A stretch of DNA of 64,000 bases from Vibrio breoganii (GTDB lineage Bacteria; Pseudomonadota; Gammaproteobacteria; Enterobacterales; Vibrionaceae), in contig NZ_CP016178.1 in NCBI RefSeq assembly GCF_001677275.1, positions 1,178,001-1,242,000 on the forward strand, given 5' to 3'. The notes under the pieces were generated by a model. It had not been told where the DNA came from and searched no databases. It was given only the letters and a program-made list of their open reading frames with translations. Positions 51,403-60,902 of the stretch are shown one piece after another. Positions within the stretch are counted from its first letter, which is position 1, and every line of letters starts with the position of its first letter. The translations under genes and the position numbers were made by a program.

Positions 51403-51846
51403 TTAGTGACGGACGCGAGAGCCGGTGAGCTCTACCGCACGTAACTGAGCAATGGCTTTCGCTAGTTCAAGCTGTGCTTGAGCGAAATTAATATCCGTAT
51501 TGCCTTTATTGATGTTTTCGAGTGCTGCACGTTTTGCTTCTTCTGCACGAGCACGGTCAATATCTTTGCCATGCAAGGCGGTATCTGCCAAAACGGTCAC
51601 CACATCAGGTTGCACTTCCACTAAGCCGCCAGAAACATACAGCACTTGCTCTTTTTGTTTCTCGCCAGTAACGAATACCGTTACCCCTGGCTTAATTTTG
51701 CTAAGAAGTGGTGAGTGACCTGGGCGAATACCCAGTTCACCGTCGGCTCCTGAAACCGCAAGGGCATGTGCAGGCCCTGAAAACAGCGTACCTTCCGCAC
51801 TTACGATGTTAAGTTGAAATGTATTCTCTGTAACTCCGATAGCCAT
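51403..51846 (-). CDS. atpC: ATP synthase epsilon subunit
   Basis: The 147-residue protein has the epsilon beta-sandwich (FQLNIVSAEGTLFSGPAHALAVSGADGELGIRPGHSPLLSKIKPG) and a C-terminal helical hairpin ending RAVELTGSRVRH. It couples the central stalk to regulation of hydrolysis. It is last in the operon, 15 bp after atpD. Confidence 0.95.
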   Translation of the reverse strand: MAIGVTENTFQLNIVSAEGTLFSGPAHALAVSGADGELGIRPGHSPLLSKIKPGVTVFVTGEKQKEQVLYVSGGLVEVQPDVVTVLADTALHGKDIDRARAEEAKRAALENINKGNTDINFAQAQLELAKAIAQLRAVELTGSRVRH

Positions 51847-51861
51847 AATGCACCCTGCCTC

Positions 51862-53247
51862 TTAGATAGATTTTGCTTTTTCAAGCACTTCGTCGATAGA
51901 ACCACAGTACAAGAACGCTTGTTCTGGGATATCGTCGTATTGACCGTCTAGCAAGCCTTTAAAGCCAGAGATAGTTTCGCTTAGTGGAACGAACACACCT
52001 TTTTGACCGGTAAATACTTCTGCTACGTGGTAAGGCTGAGTTAGGAAACGTTCAATCTTACGAGCACGAGATACAGTTTGCTTATCTTCTTGAGAAAGCT
52101 CATCCATACCTAGGATAGCGATGATATCTTTCAGCTCTTTGTAGCGTTGCAGCGTTGTTTGTACGTGCTGTGCTACGTTGTAGTGCTCTTCACCTACAAT
52201 CTGAGGATCAAGCTGACGAGAAGTAGAATCTAGTGGATCGATTGCTGGGTATAGACCAAGCGCGGCGATGTTACGAGACAATACAACTGTTGCATCCAAG
52301 TGAGCAAAAGTGGTTGCTGGCGATGGGTCAGTCAAGTCATCCGCAGGTACGTATACCGCCTGGATTGAAGTGATAGAACCTTGGCGAGTTGACGTGATAC
52401 GCTCTTGAAGCACACCCATCTCTTCAGCCAGTGTTGGCTGGTAACCTACCGCTGAAGGCATACGGCCTAGCAGTGCTGATACTTCTGTACCCGCAAGTGT
52501 GTAACGGTAGATGTTATCGATGAATAGCAGTACGTCACGGCCTTCATCACGGAAACGCTCAGCCATAGTTAGACCTGTAAGCGCGACACGTAGACGGTTT
52601 CCCGGTGGCTCGTTCATTTGACCGTAAACCATGGCCACTTTGTCGAGAACGCCCGCTTCCTTCATCTCGTAGTAGAAGTCGTTACCCTCACGAGTACGCT
52701 CACCTACACCGGTAAATACTGATAAACCTGAGTGAGCTTTCGCGATGTTGTTGATAAGCTCCATCATGTTGACGGTTTTACCTACACCCGCACCACCAAA
52801 CAGACCGATTTTACCGCCCTTAGCGAAAGGACAGATAAGGTCGATAACCTTAACACCGGTTTCTAGCAACTCAGTGCTGTTTGCTTGGTCTTCATAAGAA
52901 GGCGCTTCACGGTGAATTTCGTAGTTTTCTTTCTGGCCAATCTCACCACATTCATCGATAGGTTGACCTAGCACGTTCATAATACGGCCTAGTGTCTCTT
53001 CACCTACAGGAACTGTGATTGGAGAGCCTGTGTTCTCAACTTCAAGGCCACGACGAAGACCGTCTGAGGTACCCATCGCGATACAGCGAACGATACCGCC
53101 ACCCATTTGTTGCTGAACTTCTAACACTAGCGAGCCTACATCGTCGCCTAATACTGTTAATGCGTCATAAACGCGAGGACCGTTATTGTGGCTGAATTCG
53201 ACATCAACCACCGCACCGATCACTTTTACTATTTTTCCAACACTCAT
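51862..53247 (-). CDS. atpD: ATP synthase beta subunit
   Basis: The 461-residue catalytic subunit has the P-loop GGAGVGKT, VGERTREGNDFYYEM with the catalytic Glu, LLFIDNIYRYTLAG (Walker B) and the DELSE-type segment as DELSQED. All residues needed for catalysis are visible. It is clearly full length. Confidence 0.97.
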   Translation of the reverse strand: MSVGKIVKVIGAVVDVEFSHNNGPRVYDALTVLGDDVGSLVLEVQQQMGGGIVRCIAMGTSDGLRRGLEVENTGSPITVPVGEETLGRIMNVLGQPIDECGEIGQKENYEIHREAPSYEDQANSTELLETGVKVIDLICPFAKGGKIGLFGGAGVGKTVNMMELINNIAKAHSGLSVFTGVGERTREGNDFYYEMKEAGVLDKVAMVYGQMNEPPGNRLRVALTGLTMAERFRDEGRDVLLFIDNIYRYTLAGTEVSALLGRMPSAVGYQPTLAEEMGVLQERITSTRQGSITSIQAVYVPADDLTDPSPATTFAHLDATVVLSRNIAALGLYPAIDPLDSTSRQLDPQIVGEEHYNVAQHVQTTLQRYKELKDIIAILGMDELSQEDKQTVSRARKIERFLTQPYHVAEVFTGQKGVFVPLSETISGFKGLLDGQYDDIPEQAFLYCGSIDEVLEKAKSI

Positions 53248-53276
53248 GTCTAAATCCTCAAATTCTTTTCCGAACC

Positions 53277-54146
53277 CTATACCGCTTGGGCGCCTGAGAC
53301 GATTTCGCTCAGTTCTTGGGTTATGGCAGCCTGACGCGCTTTGTTGTAAACCAACTGTAAGTTGTCAATCAGTTGGCCGGCGTTGTCGGTGGCCGCTTTC
53401 ATGGCTACCATTCGGGCTGCTTGCTCACACGCAATGCTCTCTACAATGCCTTGGTACACTTGCGACTCGATGTAGCGGTGTAACAATTCAGAGAGAATGT
53501 CTTTTGGTGCTTGCTCGTAGATGTAGTCCCAGCGACGTGCTTCTCTTGCATTTGCGTCTGCTTCTACATCTGACGGGTGTGGCAGCAATTGTGCTGTCGT
53601 TGGCTCTTGCACCATGGTGTTAACGAACTTGTTGTAAACCAAATACAAACTGTCGATCTTACCTTCGTCATAGTGTTCCAACATGGCGTTTACTGTGCCT
53701 AAGATGTCTTCCAATTTTGGAGAGTCACCTAGACCTGCAGTTTGCGCTACGACGTTGCCGCCGCGTTGGAAGAAGCTAATAGCCTTAGAACCGATTAAGG
53801 TGGTATCAACCTCTACACCCTTCGCTCGCCACTGTTGCATCTCTTCAAGCACCCTCTTGAACAAGTTGTTGTTCAAGCCGCCACATAAGCCGCGGTCAGA
53901 TGAAATGATGATGTAAGCAACACGCTTTGGCTCACGTTGTTGAAGGTAGGGATGTTGGTATTCCAACGAACCCGATGCGACGTGAGAGATAACGTGACGC
54001 ATGTTCTCGGCATAGGGGCGAGTTTGCTCCATATGGTCTTGAACTTTACGCATCTTACTTGCCGCAACCATCTCCATTGCACTGGTGATTTTTTGAGTGT
54101 TACCAACACTGCCTATCTTGGTGCGAATCTCTTTGGTATTTGCCAT
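53277..54146 (-). CDS. atpG: ATP synthase gamma subunit
   Basis: The 289-residue rotor subunit starts MANTKEIRTKIGSVGNTQKITSAMEMVAASKM and ends with the matching C-terminal helix (KARQAAITQELSEIVSGA), the two helices of the central stalk. The Rossmann-like middle (YIIISSDRGLCGGLNNNLFK) is intact. Confidence 0.97.
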   Translation of the reverse strand: MANTKEIRTKIGSVGNTQKITSAMEMVAASKMRKVQDHMEQTRPYAENMRHVISHVASGSLEYQHPYLQQREPKRVAYIIISSDRGLCGGLNNNLFKRVLEEMQQWRAKGVEVDTTLIGSKAISFFQRGGNVVAQTAGLGDSPKLEDILGTVNAMLEHYDEGKIDSLYLVYNKFVNTMVQEPTTAQLLPHPSDVEADANAREARRWDYIYEQAPKDILSELLHRYIESQVYQGIVESIACEQAARMVAMKAATDNAGQLIDNLQLVYNKARQAAITQELSEIVSGAQAV

Positions 54147-54190
54147 TATCTGCTCCTATTTGTTTCGATTTCCAGTCAACAAACCGGAGC

Positions 54191-55732
54191 TTACAGTGAC
54201 TGCACTGAGACAAAGCCTTTCAGTATCTCGTGTAAACCCGCGTCAATTTCGTCGTTGTAATCACCCGTTGCGTTGATTTTTGCCATCAACTCAGGGTTTT
54301 GGCCGTTTGCGTAAGCCAACAACTCTTGCTCGAAATATCCAATCTTAGAAAGCTCGACATCACCCAAGTAACCCTTCTCTGCAGCGAAGATAACTATCGC
54401 TTGAGCGGCTACTGACATTGGTGCGTACTGTTTCTGTTTCATCAGCTCAGTTACACGCTCACCATGGTCAAGCTGCTTACGAGTTGTCTCATCTAGGTCA
54501 GAAGAGAACTGAGCAAACGCTGCCAATTCGCGGTACTGTGCAAGTGCGGTACGAATGCCACCAGACAGTTTCTTGATGATCTTACTCTGCGCTGCACCAC
54601 CTACACGTGATACTGAGATACCTGGGTCAACCGCTGGGCGTAAGCCTGAGTTAAACAGTTGAGTCTGAAGGAAAATCTGACCATCAGTGATTGAGATTAC
54701 GTTAGTCGGTACGAACGCCGATACGTCACCTGCTTGAGTTTCGATGATAGGTAGAGCGGTCAATGAACCTGTTTTACCTTTCACTGCACCTTTAGTGAAT
54801 TTCTCTACGTACGCTTCGTTTACACGAGCTGCACGTTCTAGAAGGCGTGAGTGGAGATAGAAAACGTCACCAGGGAATGCTTCACGACCCGGTGGGCGTT
54901 TAAGTAGTAGTGAGATTTGACGGTAAGCAACGGCTTGTTTAGACAAGTCATCATAGATGATCAGTGCATCTTCACCACGGTCACGGAAATATTCGCCCAT
55001 GGTACAACCTGCATACGGAGCAAGGTATTGAAGTGCTGCTGATTCAGATGCTGAAGCCACAACGACGATAGTGTTTTCTAGAGCACCGTGCTCTTCTAGT
55101 TTACGCACTACGTTGGCGATGGTTGATGCTTTCTGGCCGATAGCCACATACACACATTTAACACCAGAGTCTTTCTGGTTGATGATGGCATCGATTGCCA
55201 TTGCGGTTTTACCCGTCTGACGGTCACCGATGATAAGCTCACGCTGACCACGACCGATTGGCACCATAGTATCAACGGCTTTGTAGCCTGTTTGAATGGG
55301 TTGGTCTACTGACTTACGCTCGATTACACCCGGAGCAATCACTTCTACAGGATCAAGCTGCTCATAACTTACAGCGCCTTTACCATCGATTGGTTCGCCT
55401 AGCGTGTTTACCACACGACCAAGCAGTCCGTTACCTACTGGCACTTCCAAGATACGGCCTGTACCTTTTACTTTCATGCCTTCAGAAAGGTCGGTGTAAG
55501 GGCCCATTACTACGGCACCTACAGAGTATTGCTCAAGGTTAAGTGCTAGTGCGAACTTGCCACCTGGTAGTTCAATCATCTCGCCCTGCATAACATCTGC
55601 AAGTCCGTTAATGGTGATGATGCCATCACGAACAGAGACGATGGTACCTTCGTTGCGAGCTTCAGTGCTCACATTAAATTTCGCGATACGCTCTCTGATC
55701 AGATCGCTAATTTCATTTGAATTTAATTGCAT
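54191..55732 (-). CDS. atpA: ATP synthase alpha subunit
   Basis: The 513-residue subunit has the P-loop GDRQTGKT, the N-terminal delta-binding segment MQLNSNEISDLIRERIAKFN, and VDPGISVSRVGGAAQ with the arginine finger. Length is exactly that of gammaproteobacterial AtpA. Compared with what I remember of the housekeeping Vibrio AtpA, several positions differ, in line with a paralogue. Confidence 0.97.
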   Translation of the reverse strand: MQLNSNEISDLIRERIAKFNVSTEARNEGTIVSVRDGIITINGLADVMQGEMIELPGGKFALALNLEQYSVGAVVMGPYTDLSEGMKVKGTGRILEVPVGNGLLGRVVNTLGEPIDGKGAVSYEQLDPVEVIAPGVIERKSVDQPIQTGYKAVDTMVPIGRGQRELIIGDRQTGKTAMAIDAIINQKDSGVKCVYVAIGQKASTIANVVRKLEEHGALENTIVVVASASESAALQYLAPYAGCTMGEYFRDRGEDALIIYDDLSKQAVAYRQISLLLKRPPGREAFPGDVFYLHSRLLERAARVNEAYVEKFTKGAVKGKTGSLTALPIIETQAGDVSAFVPTNVISITDGQIFLQTQLFNSGLRPAVDPGISVSRVGGAAQSKIIKKLSGGIRTALAQYRELAAFAQFSSDLDETTRKQLDHGERVTELMKQKQYAPMSVAAQAIVIFAAEKGYLGDVELSKIGYFEQELLAYANGQNPELMAKINATGDYNDEIDAGLHEILKGFVSVQSL

Positions 55733-55741
55733 ATCTGTTAC

Positions 55742-56293
55742 CTATCTCGCGTGAAGTTGACTAGCTAGTCGGGTGATTGATGTGTCTACTGAACCATCAA
55801 TGATTGTTTCGCCTGCTTGGACGACAATCCCACCCACCATTGTGTTGTCTAGCACTTGCTCTAGTTCAACTCGACGCTCTAATTTCTTCTCAAGTGCGGC
55901 AGTAAGTGCCGTAACTTGCTCTTGTGTAAGCGATTCTGAGCTTGTGACAGTGACAGGAATAACACGCTCATGTTCATCCTTAAGTTCGGTAAACAGTTCA
56001 AACAACTCTCTTACAACCGAAAGACGACCATTCTCTGCCAGGACTTTGATTAGGTTTACGACGTGTTCGTCTACGAGTCCTTGGCAAACCTCAATAATGA
56101 TGTCGGCCAGAATTTCGGCTTGCTGTGTGCCTGCACCTTCTGCTGAAGAAATCTCACCCGCGATGGTTTCTTCTTCTGCCACAGCTACAAGAATTGACAG
56201 CATTTGTTGCCACTCTTGTAACTTGTTCTCACTCAAAGCAAAGTCGAACGATGCTTTGGCGTAGGGATGAGCAATAGTTGTGTACTCTGACAT
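55742..56293 (-). CDS. atpH: ATP synthase delta subunit
   Basis: The 183-residue peripheral-stalk subunit begins TTIAHPYAKASFDFALSENKLQEW and ends VGGIVVQAGETIIDGSVDTSITRLASQL, both diagnostic. It bridges alpha to b. A 9-bp gap separates it from atpA. Confidence 0.95.
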   Translation of the reverse strand: MSEYTTIAHPYAKASFDFALSENKLQEWQQMLSILVAVAEEETIAGEISSAEGAGTQQAEILADIIIEVCQGLVDEHVVNLIKVLAENGRLSVVRELFELFTELKDEHERVIPVTVTSSESLTQEQVTALTAALEKKLERRVELEQVLDNTMVGGIVVQAGETIIDGSVDTSITRLASQLHAR

Positions 56294-56304
56294 ATTGCCT
56301 CCGC

Positions 56305-56775
56305 TTAGATTTCGCTTATCAATTGATCAACCAGAGCTCGGTTCGTTGCTGAATCCAGGTTCTTACTAATCAACTTCTGTGCACTTTCAATTACTGCGTC
56401 TGCCATTTTCGCCTGAAGTTCCTGACGTAATTTTTGACGCTCGCCTTCTAGTTCGGCTCTACCTTGCTCCAAGATGCGTGCTTTTTCTTGTTCAGCTTCT
56501 TGCTGAGCTTGGCTGATGATTTCACTGCGGCGTTTATTGCCTTGTTCAACCATTTCAGTCACATTGCGTCTTGCATCTTCGATGAGTTGAGCACCATTCG
56601 CTTTCGCTATTTCTAGCTCTTTCGCTGCATTTTCTGAGTGGCGTAAGCCTTCAGCGATTTCTTTTTGGCGCTCGTCTAACATCGCGGTGAGAGGTGGCCA
56701 TACATATTTCATACATAGCCAAACAAAAATCACGAATGAGATTGCTTGTCCGAGCATGCTTGCATTTAAGTTCAT
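56305..56775 (-). CDS. atpF: ATP synthase b subunit
   Basis: The 156-residue protein has one N-terminal membrane helix (LGQAISFVIFVWLCMKYVWPPL) and a long charged coiled-coil (ARILEQGRAELEGERQKLRQEL), forming the peripheral stalk as a homodimer. Confidence 0.95.
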   Translation of the reverse strand: MNLNASMLGQAISFVIFVWLCMKYVWPPLTAMLDERQKEIAEGLRHSENAAKELEIAKANGAQLIEDARRNVTEMVEQGNKRRSEIISQAQQEAEQEKARILEQGRAELEGERQKLRQELQAKMADAVIESAQKLISKNLDSATNRALVDQLISEI

Positions 56776-56838
56776 ACCTTCCTCACTAAATCTTGATTAC
56801 TTATAAATCGGTCTTTTCAAAGCTTATTAATTGTTGAA

Positions 56839-57075
56839 TTAAGCTACTGCGAAGATGATGTATAGACCGATACCCACACCGATCATCGGTACAGCATCCA
56901 CAAGACCCATCATGATGAAGAATTGAGTACGAAGCATTGGAGTTAGATCTGGCTGACGTGCAACACCCTCTAGGTATTTACCTGCTAGGTTACCGATACC
57001 AGATGCGGCACCCGCTGCACCAAGACCAATCAGTAATGCACCTGCTACATATAAAACTGCGCTTACGATATCCAT
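56839..57075 (-). CDS. atpE: ATP synthase c subunit
   Basis: The 78-residue hairpin has the ion-binding Asp60 in MMGLVDAVPM and the polar loop GVARQPDL. The first helix GLGAAGAASGIGNLAG lacks the Gln/Thr pattern of sodium-type c rings, so proton coupling is expected. Confidence 0.95.
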   Translation of the reverse strand: MDIVSAVLYVAGALLIGLGAAGAASGIGNLAGKYLEGVARQPDLTPMLRTQFFIMMGLVDAVPMIGVGIGLYIIFAVA

Positions 57076-57121
57076 TTGTATCTCCGATATATAAATTTGT
57101 TAATTAAATCTGTGTTAATAA

Positions 57122-57892
57122 TTAATGGTGTTCTTCGACTGCCATTCCTAAATAAACGATAGTCAGTACCATAAAAATAAATGCTTGTAAGAAAACGATT
57201 AAGATGTGGAATAAAGCCCATGGAACACTCAGTGCCCATTGCATCCACCAAGGCATTAATGCAATCAGGATAAATATCATTTCACCTGCGTACATATTTC
57301 CGAATAATCGTAAACCTAGTGATATTGGTTTTGAAATTAACGTAATAAGTTCTAAAACAAGGTTAACTGGGTATAACAGTGGATTATCAAATGGTTGAGT
57401 TGTTAGCTCTTTAATAAATCCTTTCAGACCTTTATTTTTAAACGTATACGTTAATAGCAGAATAAATACACCCAGTGCCATCGACATCGGGACGTTCACA
57501 TCCGCTGTCGGTAGATCTCTAAAGTGTGTTAGTCCCATAGCGCCGGTAAGCGATGGCACCAAATCAATTGGTAGTAAATCGACTGCGTTCATTAACAGCA
57601 CCCAAACGAAGGTGGTTAATGCCAGTGGCCCAATTAATTTATCTTCTGCCTGAAAAATTTCTTTTACTAGATTGTTTACAAATTCAAAGATGACTTCGAT
57701 AAGGCATTGAAAACGACCCGGAACGCCACTTGTTCCTTTAGTCACAACGTATCGAAAAGCGCCAATAAACAGTAAACCAGTTATCCAGGACATCAACATA
57801 GAGTCTACGTTGAATGCCCAGAAACCATCACCTGTAGTTAAGAAGGTTAAGTGATGCTCTATATACTCGTGAGCGGTAGTAACATTTTCCAT
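57122..57892 (-). CDS. atpB: ATP synthase a subunit
   Basis: The 256-residue membrane protein has the essential Arg in SLGLRLFGNMYAGEMIF and the half-channel residues of the last helix (LQAFIFMVLTIVYLGMA). The start MENVTTAHEYIEHH resembles other AtpB N-termini; an ATG three codons earlier (57901) overlaps atpI by 8 bp and may be used instead. Confidence 0.94.
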   Translation of the reverse strand: MENVTTAHEYIEHHLTFLTTGDGFWAFNVDSMLMSWITGLLFIGAFRYVVTKGTSGVPGRFQCLIEVIFEFVNNLVKEIFQAEDKLIGPLALTTFVWVLLMNAVDLLPIDLVPSLTGAMGLTHFRDLPTADVNVPMSMALGVFILLLTYTFKNKGLKGFIKELTTQPFDNPLLYPVNLVLELITLISKPISLGLRLFGNMYAGEMIFILIALMPWWMQWALSVPWALFHILIVFLQAFIFMVLTIVYLGMAVEEHH

Positions 57893-57893
57893 A

Positions 57894-58295
57894 CTACGCA
57901 TACTCCGACTTGTTAGAGCCGATAATAAATGGTGTTAAGAAGTACCCAATCATTGTCACAATGTATGCTTCTATAATTACTGGGTTGTCCAAACCGAAGA
58001 ATCGGAAGGCCAGAATAAACATTACAAATGTATAAATGAGTTTCACTACACGACTCATTTGCATAAGATCGCGCAAGCTATAATTTGGGTTTCTTTGCAC
58101 TTTAAGGCTTGCATATATAAAACCGATCAGCGGTGGTATCATCGCAATAACGACACCTAATACTGCAGATTCCATATCTATTTTATTACCAAAAAACACT
58201 TCAAATAAAACTACACCGATGGCTAATACTACTTGGCAAAGAATAACTCTTTTTGCAGCAACAAGAATGTCCCCGCTGATTCCATCCAGCCTCAT
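57894..58295 (-). CDS. atpI: ATP synthase assembly/accessory protein AtpI
   Basis: The 133-residue protein has four hydrophobic helices (VILCQVVLAIGVVLFEVFFG; AVLGVVIAMIPPLIGFIYASLK). AtpI proteins help assemble the c ring or carry ions. It is the first gene of the operon, in the standard order I-B-E-F-H-A-G-D-C. Confidence 0.9.
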   Translation of the reverse strand: MRLDGISGDILVAAKRVILCQVVLAIGVVLFEVFFGNKIDMESAVLGVVIAMIPPLIGFIYASLKVQRNPNYSLRDLMQMSRVVKLIYTFVMFILAFRFFGLDNPVIIEAYIVTMIGYFLTPFIIGSNKSEYA

Positions 58296-58930
58296 AATTT
58301 AACCTCGTATTTAGCAGTAACATTAATATAAAAAACAGTCGAAAGTGAACTCGTTCCTAGAAACTGACTCTTGGCTACTCTTTATATTTCCCCACGAAGG
58401 TTAGCTATATAAAACTTATTGGCTATCGCTTCGATATGGATAAGTTACGCCTAAAGTTCCGTGATCAAAATACCAAATACCGACATCAATCATTTCATTT
58501 TTGATAACTGCGTCATTTATTTATGAAAATTGAGCAACTGACACTAGATGCGTTCATTTATAGCGCTTGTAACTGCAACCAGGTGCACAGCACTCTTGAT
58601 TGATATCAATTTAATTATTTATTCACTATAAATTTGCAAGGTAACTATTCAAAACTGAAATGGTGTGGAATATAAGGAGTTATTACTACTTTGTTGTGCA
58701 ACCCAAGCAATAGAAACTGATGGAATATCAGAGATACCCTGCAAAGACCTTTATTTACAATTAATATGAAACCAACTAAATATAGATACGTAGATGTTAT
58801 GCAAGCCATTTATTATTAATAATAAATATAATAGTAATACAGTGATCTTCTTCATACATTAAGGAGTAATTCGATGATAATATGCCGCCGCTCACACCTA
58901 ATACTATTAATGCATCACTAAGGTAAATCT
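58296..58930. promoter_or_regulatory. 635-bp divergent control region with a perfect FNR-type site
   Basis: TTGATTGATATCAA at 58596-58609 matches the FNR consensus TTGAT-N4-ATCAA at every position and lies midway between atpI and the argR-like gene. ATTTATTATTAATAATAAAT at 58808-58827 is a perfect 20-bp AT palindrome closer to the argR-like gene. AT-rich throughout. No ORF. I could not fix -35/-10 boxes with confidence. Confidence 0.65.
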
Positions 58931-59416
58931 ATGCACAGCAGTGCCAGCTTGAGCCACCCTCAATCTCAAGACAAGTCATTGGAAAACGTATGTAAACGTC
59001 TTCTTCAGGAAAATAGCTTTCACAATCAGAGTGAATTACGAGAAAGCTTAATCAAAAATGGCTTTGCTGGAATCAGCCAATCAACGGTTTCACGTCTTCT
59101 GACTCAACTAGGGGTTATCAAGGCGCCAAACGCCCTAGGTAAAAAGATTTACTGCTTAGCACCAGAAACCAGCGCCATACAGTTTGATTCATCTATTGCT
59201 TCTCAGATCGATTCCGTTGCAGACAACAAATCTATGATTGTAATAAAGGCAAAGCCTGGCAGTGCCCAGCTGATCGCTAGATTGATTGATTTTGACGCAG
59301 ACAAAGCCATATTAGGCTCCATTGCCGGTGATGATACTGTGTTAGTTATACCCAGTGATGTGGAAAATATAGAGCAGTGCAAACAGGCGGTGCGAAACAT
59401 ACTAGCACTGAGCTGA
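58931..59416 (+). CDS. ArgR-family arginine repressor paralogue
   Basis: The 161-residue protein has the ArgR winged helix (FHNQSELRESLIKNGFAGISQSTVSRLLTQLG) and the C-terminal arginine-binding hexamerisation domain (KPGSAQLIARLIDFD, ILGSIAGDDTVLVIP). Relative to the classical ArgR it has a longer N-terminus and lacks the usual place next to mdh, so it is probably a second copy. It may control arginine-related genes elsewhere or the divergent ATP synthase operon; ARG boxes were not found with confidence. Confidence 0.88.
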   Translation: MHSSASLSHPQSQDKSLENVCKRLLQENSFHNQSELRESLIKNGFAGISQSTVSRLLTQLGVIKAPNALGKKIYCLAPETSAIQFDSSIASQIDSVADNKSMIVIKAKPGSAQLIARLIDFDADKAILGSIAGDDTVLVIPSDVENIEQCKQAVRNILALS

Positions 59417-59451
59417 CCTTCTCTTTCAAGAACCAGTAAGCTTTAAACCAA

Positions 59452-59488
59452 AAAACCCTAGAAATGGACTATCCACTTCTAGGGTTTT
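59452..59488. terminator. Bidirectional terminator between argR-like gene and CoA-disulfide reductase gene
   Basis: AAAACCCTAGAA and TTCTAGGGTTTT form a 12-bp stem over 13 bases, with A/T runs on both sides. It serves two converging genes. Confidence 0.88.
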
Positions 59489-59502
59489 AGTTAGAGCATG
59501 AT

Positions 59503-60825
59503 TTACTTGGCTACGTTACCTGCGACATTCAGGGCATCCCACGTACGAGCAAATGGAGGAGCGTAGCAGAAATCCAGATAACCCAATTGCGATGTGGTCA
59601 TCTTAGCTGTGATGGCTACAGCGAGAGCATTGATTCTGCTTACTGCGCCCTTCTTACCAACGATCTCGCCACCCAAGATTACTTTGGTTTTTGGGTTATA
59701 AATTAACTTCACCTTAATGTCTTCTTGACCAGGGTAATAGTCGGTTTGATTTTTGTCTGAAATCACAGAGATCTTGTGCTCAATGCCAGACTCTTCGGCT
59801 AGTGCCTGAGTGACACCCGTACAAGCCATCTCGTAATCTAAGACTTTCAAGCACGAAGAACCTAGGAAGCCTTCCAAATAAACATCTTTACCTGATAGGT
59901 TATCTGCCATCATTCGAGCTTGCTTATTCGCCGTTGTAGCAAGCGGTAGGTATACCGACTGGTTCAAAGCAATGTGGTGAGCCACAGCGCAATCGCCTAC
60001 AGCGTAAATGTGCTCGTCTGCTGTTTGGCCGAACTCATTCACCAGCAGTGCACCTGTTGGATGTTTGTCTAAATCAAACATCTCGGTATTCGGCTTAAAG
60101 CCCAAAGACATGACGACCACATCTGCAAATACAGAGCCTTTATCTGTGATCACTTCGTAACCACCAGCTTCAGCATCTCGAATGGCTTCTACGCTGCAAT
60201 CAACTCTTAAGTCCGCACCCGCTTCTGTAATACTTTGCTCTACGGCAGACACCATATCTGCGCCAAACTGGCGGCTCATTACGCGAGAGGCGCGCTCAAT
60301 GATAGTCACCTTCTTGTTTAAATGGTCAGCGGCGTCAAATACCTCAAGACCAATAAAGCCGGCACCAATGACACAGATATTTTGATTTTTCTCTTCAGCA
60401 AAAGCTGCCTTTACCGCTAATCCGTCTTCTTGACTGGTAAGAGTAAAGACATTTTCTGGGTTATATTCACCAAAACTAGGCACTATCGGTCTTGCGCCGG
60501 TGCAGATGATCACTTTGTCGTAATCAATACGCTCTTTTTGTCCATTAGCTAATACTTCCACTTGTTTGTTGTCTCTATCAATAGAGACAACTTCAGTAGA
60601 GATTCGCAGATCCAGGCCTGACTTAATCGCCTGCTCTGGCGTACGAGAAATCATTCGCTCAGTATCATCAAACATGCCACCAGCGAAGTAAGGCAAGCCA
60701 CAACCGCCAAAAGAGATATAGTCACGCTTTTCGATAACAACCACTTCATCACTTGGCTGATTGCGTTTGTATTTTGCCGCAAAACTCATACCCGCCGCGT
60801 TACCGCCGATCACCACTATTTTCAT
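59503..60825 (-). CDS. CoA-disulfide reductase-like FAD oxidoreductase
   Basis: The 440-residue protein of the pyridine nucleotide-disulfide family has FAD motif VIGGNAAGMSFAAK, the single redox Cys42 in ISFGGCGLPYF (the CoADR/Nox type), the NAD(P)H motif VIGAGFIGLEV and the C-terminal dimer domain (LLGGEIVGKKGAVSRINALAVA-like). CoA-disulfide reductase, CoA-polysulfide reductase or NADH oxidase activity is possible. It lies downstream of a TcyP-like cystine transporter, separated by a terminator, so partial read-through may couple them. Confidence 0.88.
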   Translation of the reverse strand: MKIVVIGGNAAGMSFAAKYKRNQPSDEVVVIEKRDYISFGGCGLPYFAGGMFDDTERMISRTPEQAIKSGLDLRISTEVVSIDRDNKQVEVLANGQKERIDYDKVIICTGARPIVPSFGEYNPENVFTLTSQEDGLAVKAAFAEEKNQNICVIGAGFIGLEVFDAADHLNKKVTIIERASRVMSRQFGADMVSAVEQSITEAGADLRVDCSVEAIRDAEAGGYEVITDKGSVFADVVVMSLGFKPNTEMFDLDKHPTGALLVNEFGQTADEHIYAVGDCAVAHHIALNQSVYLPLATTANKQARMMADNLSGKDVYLEGFLGSSCLKVLDYEMACTGVTQALAEESGIEHKISVISDKNQTDYYPGQEDIKVKLIYNPKTKVILGGEIVGKKGAVSRINALAVAITAKMTTSQLGYLDFCYAPPFARTWDALNVAGNVAK

Positions 60826-60846
60826 ACTAAAACCTTAACTAAAAAG

Positions 60847-60865
60847 GGTGGCCAATATGGCCACC
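60847..60865 (-). terminator. Intercistronic terminator between tcyP-like and CoADR genes
   Basis: GGTGGCCA, TAT on the minus strand, TGGCCACC, followed by CTTTTTAG. It probably lowers expression of the downstream reductase relative to the transporter. Confidence 0.8.
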
Positions 60866-60902
60866 AAATAGAGTATTTCTTTATATTTATTAAAGAGACC
60901 GA

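Noticed and set aside
55773..56264. Plus-strand 163-codon ORF
   Set aside because: It is the antisense shadow of atpH; its Ser/Thr-rich translation and lack of a ribosome-binding site show it is not a gene.
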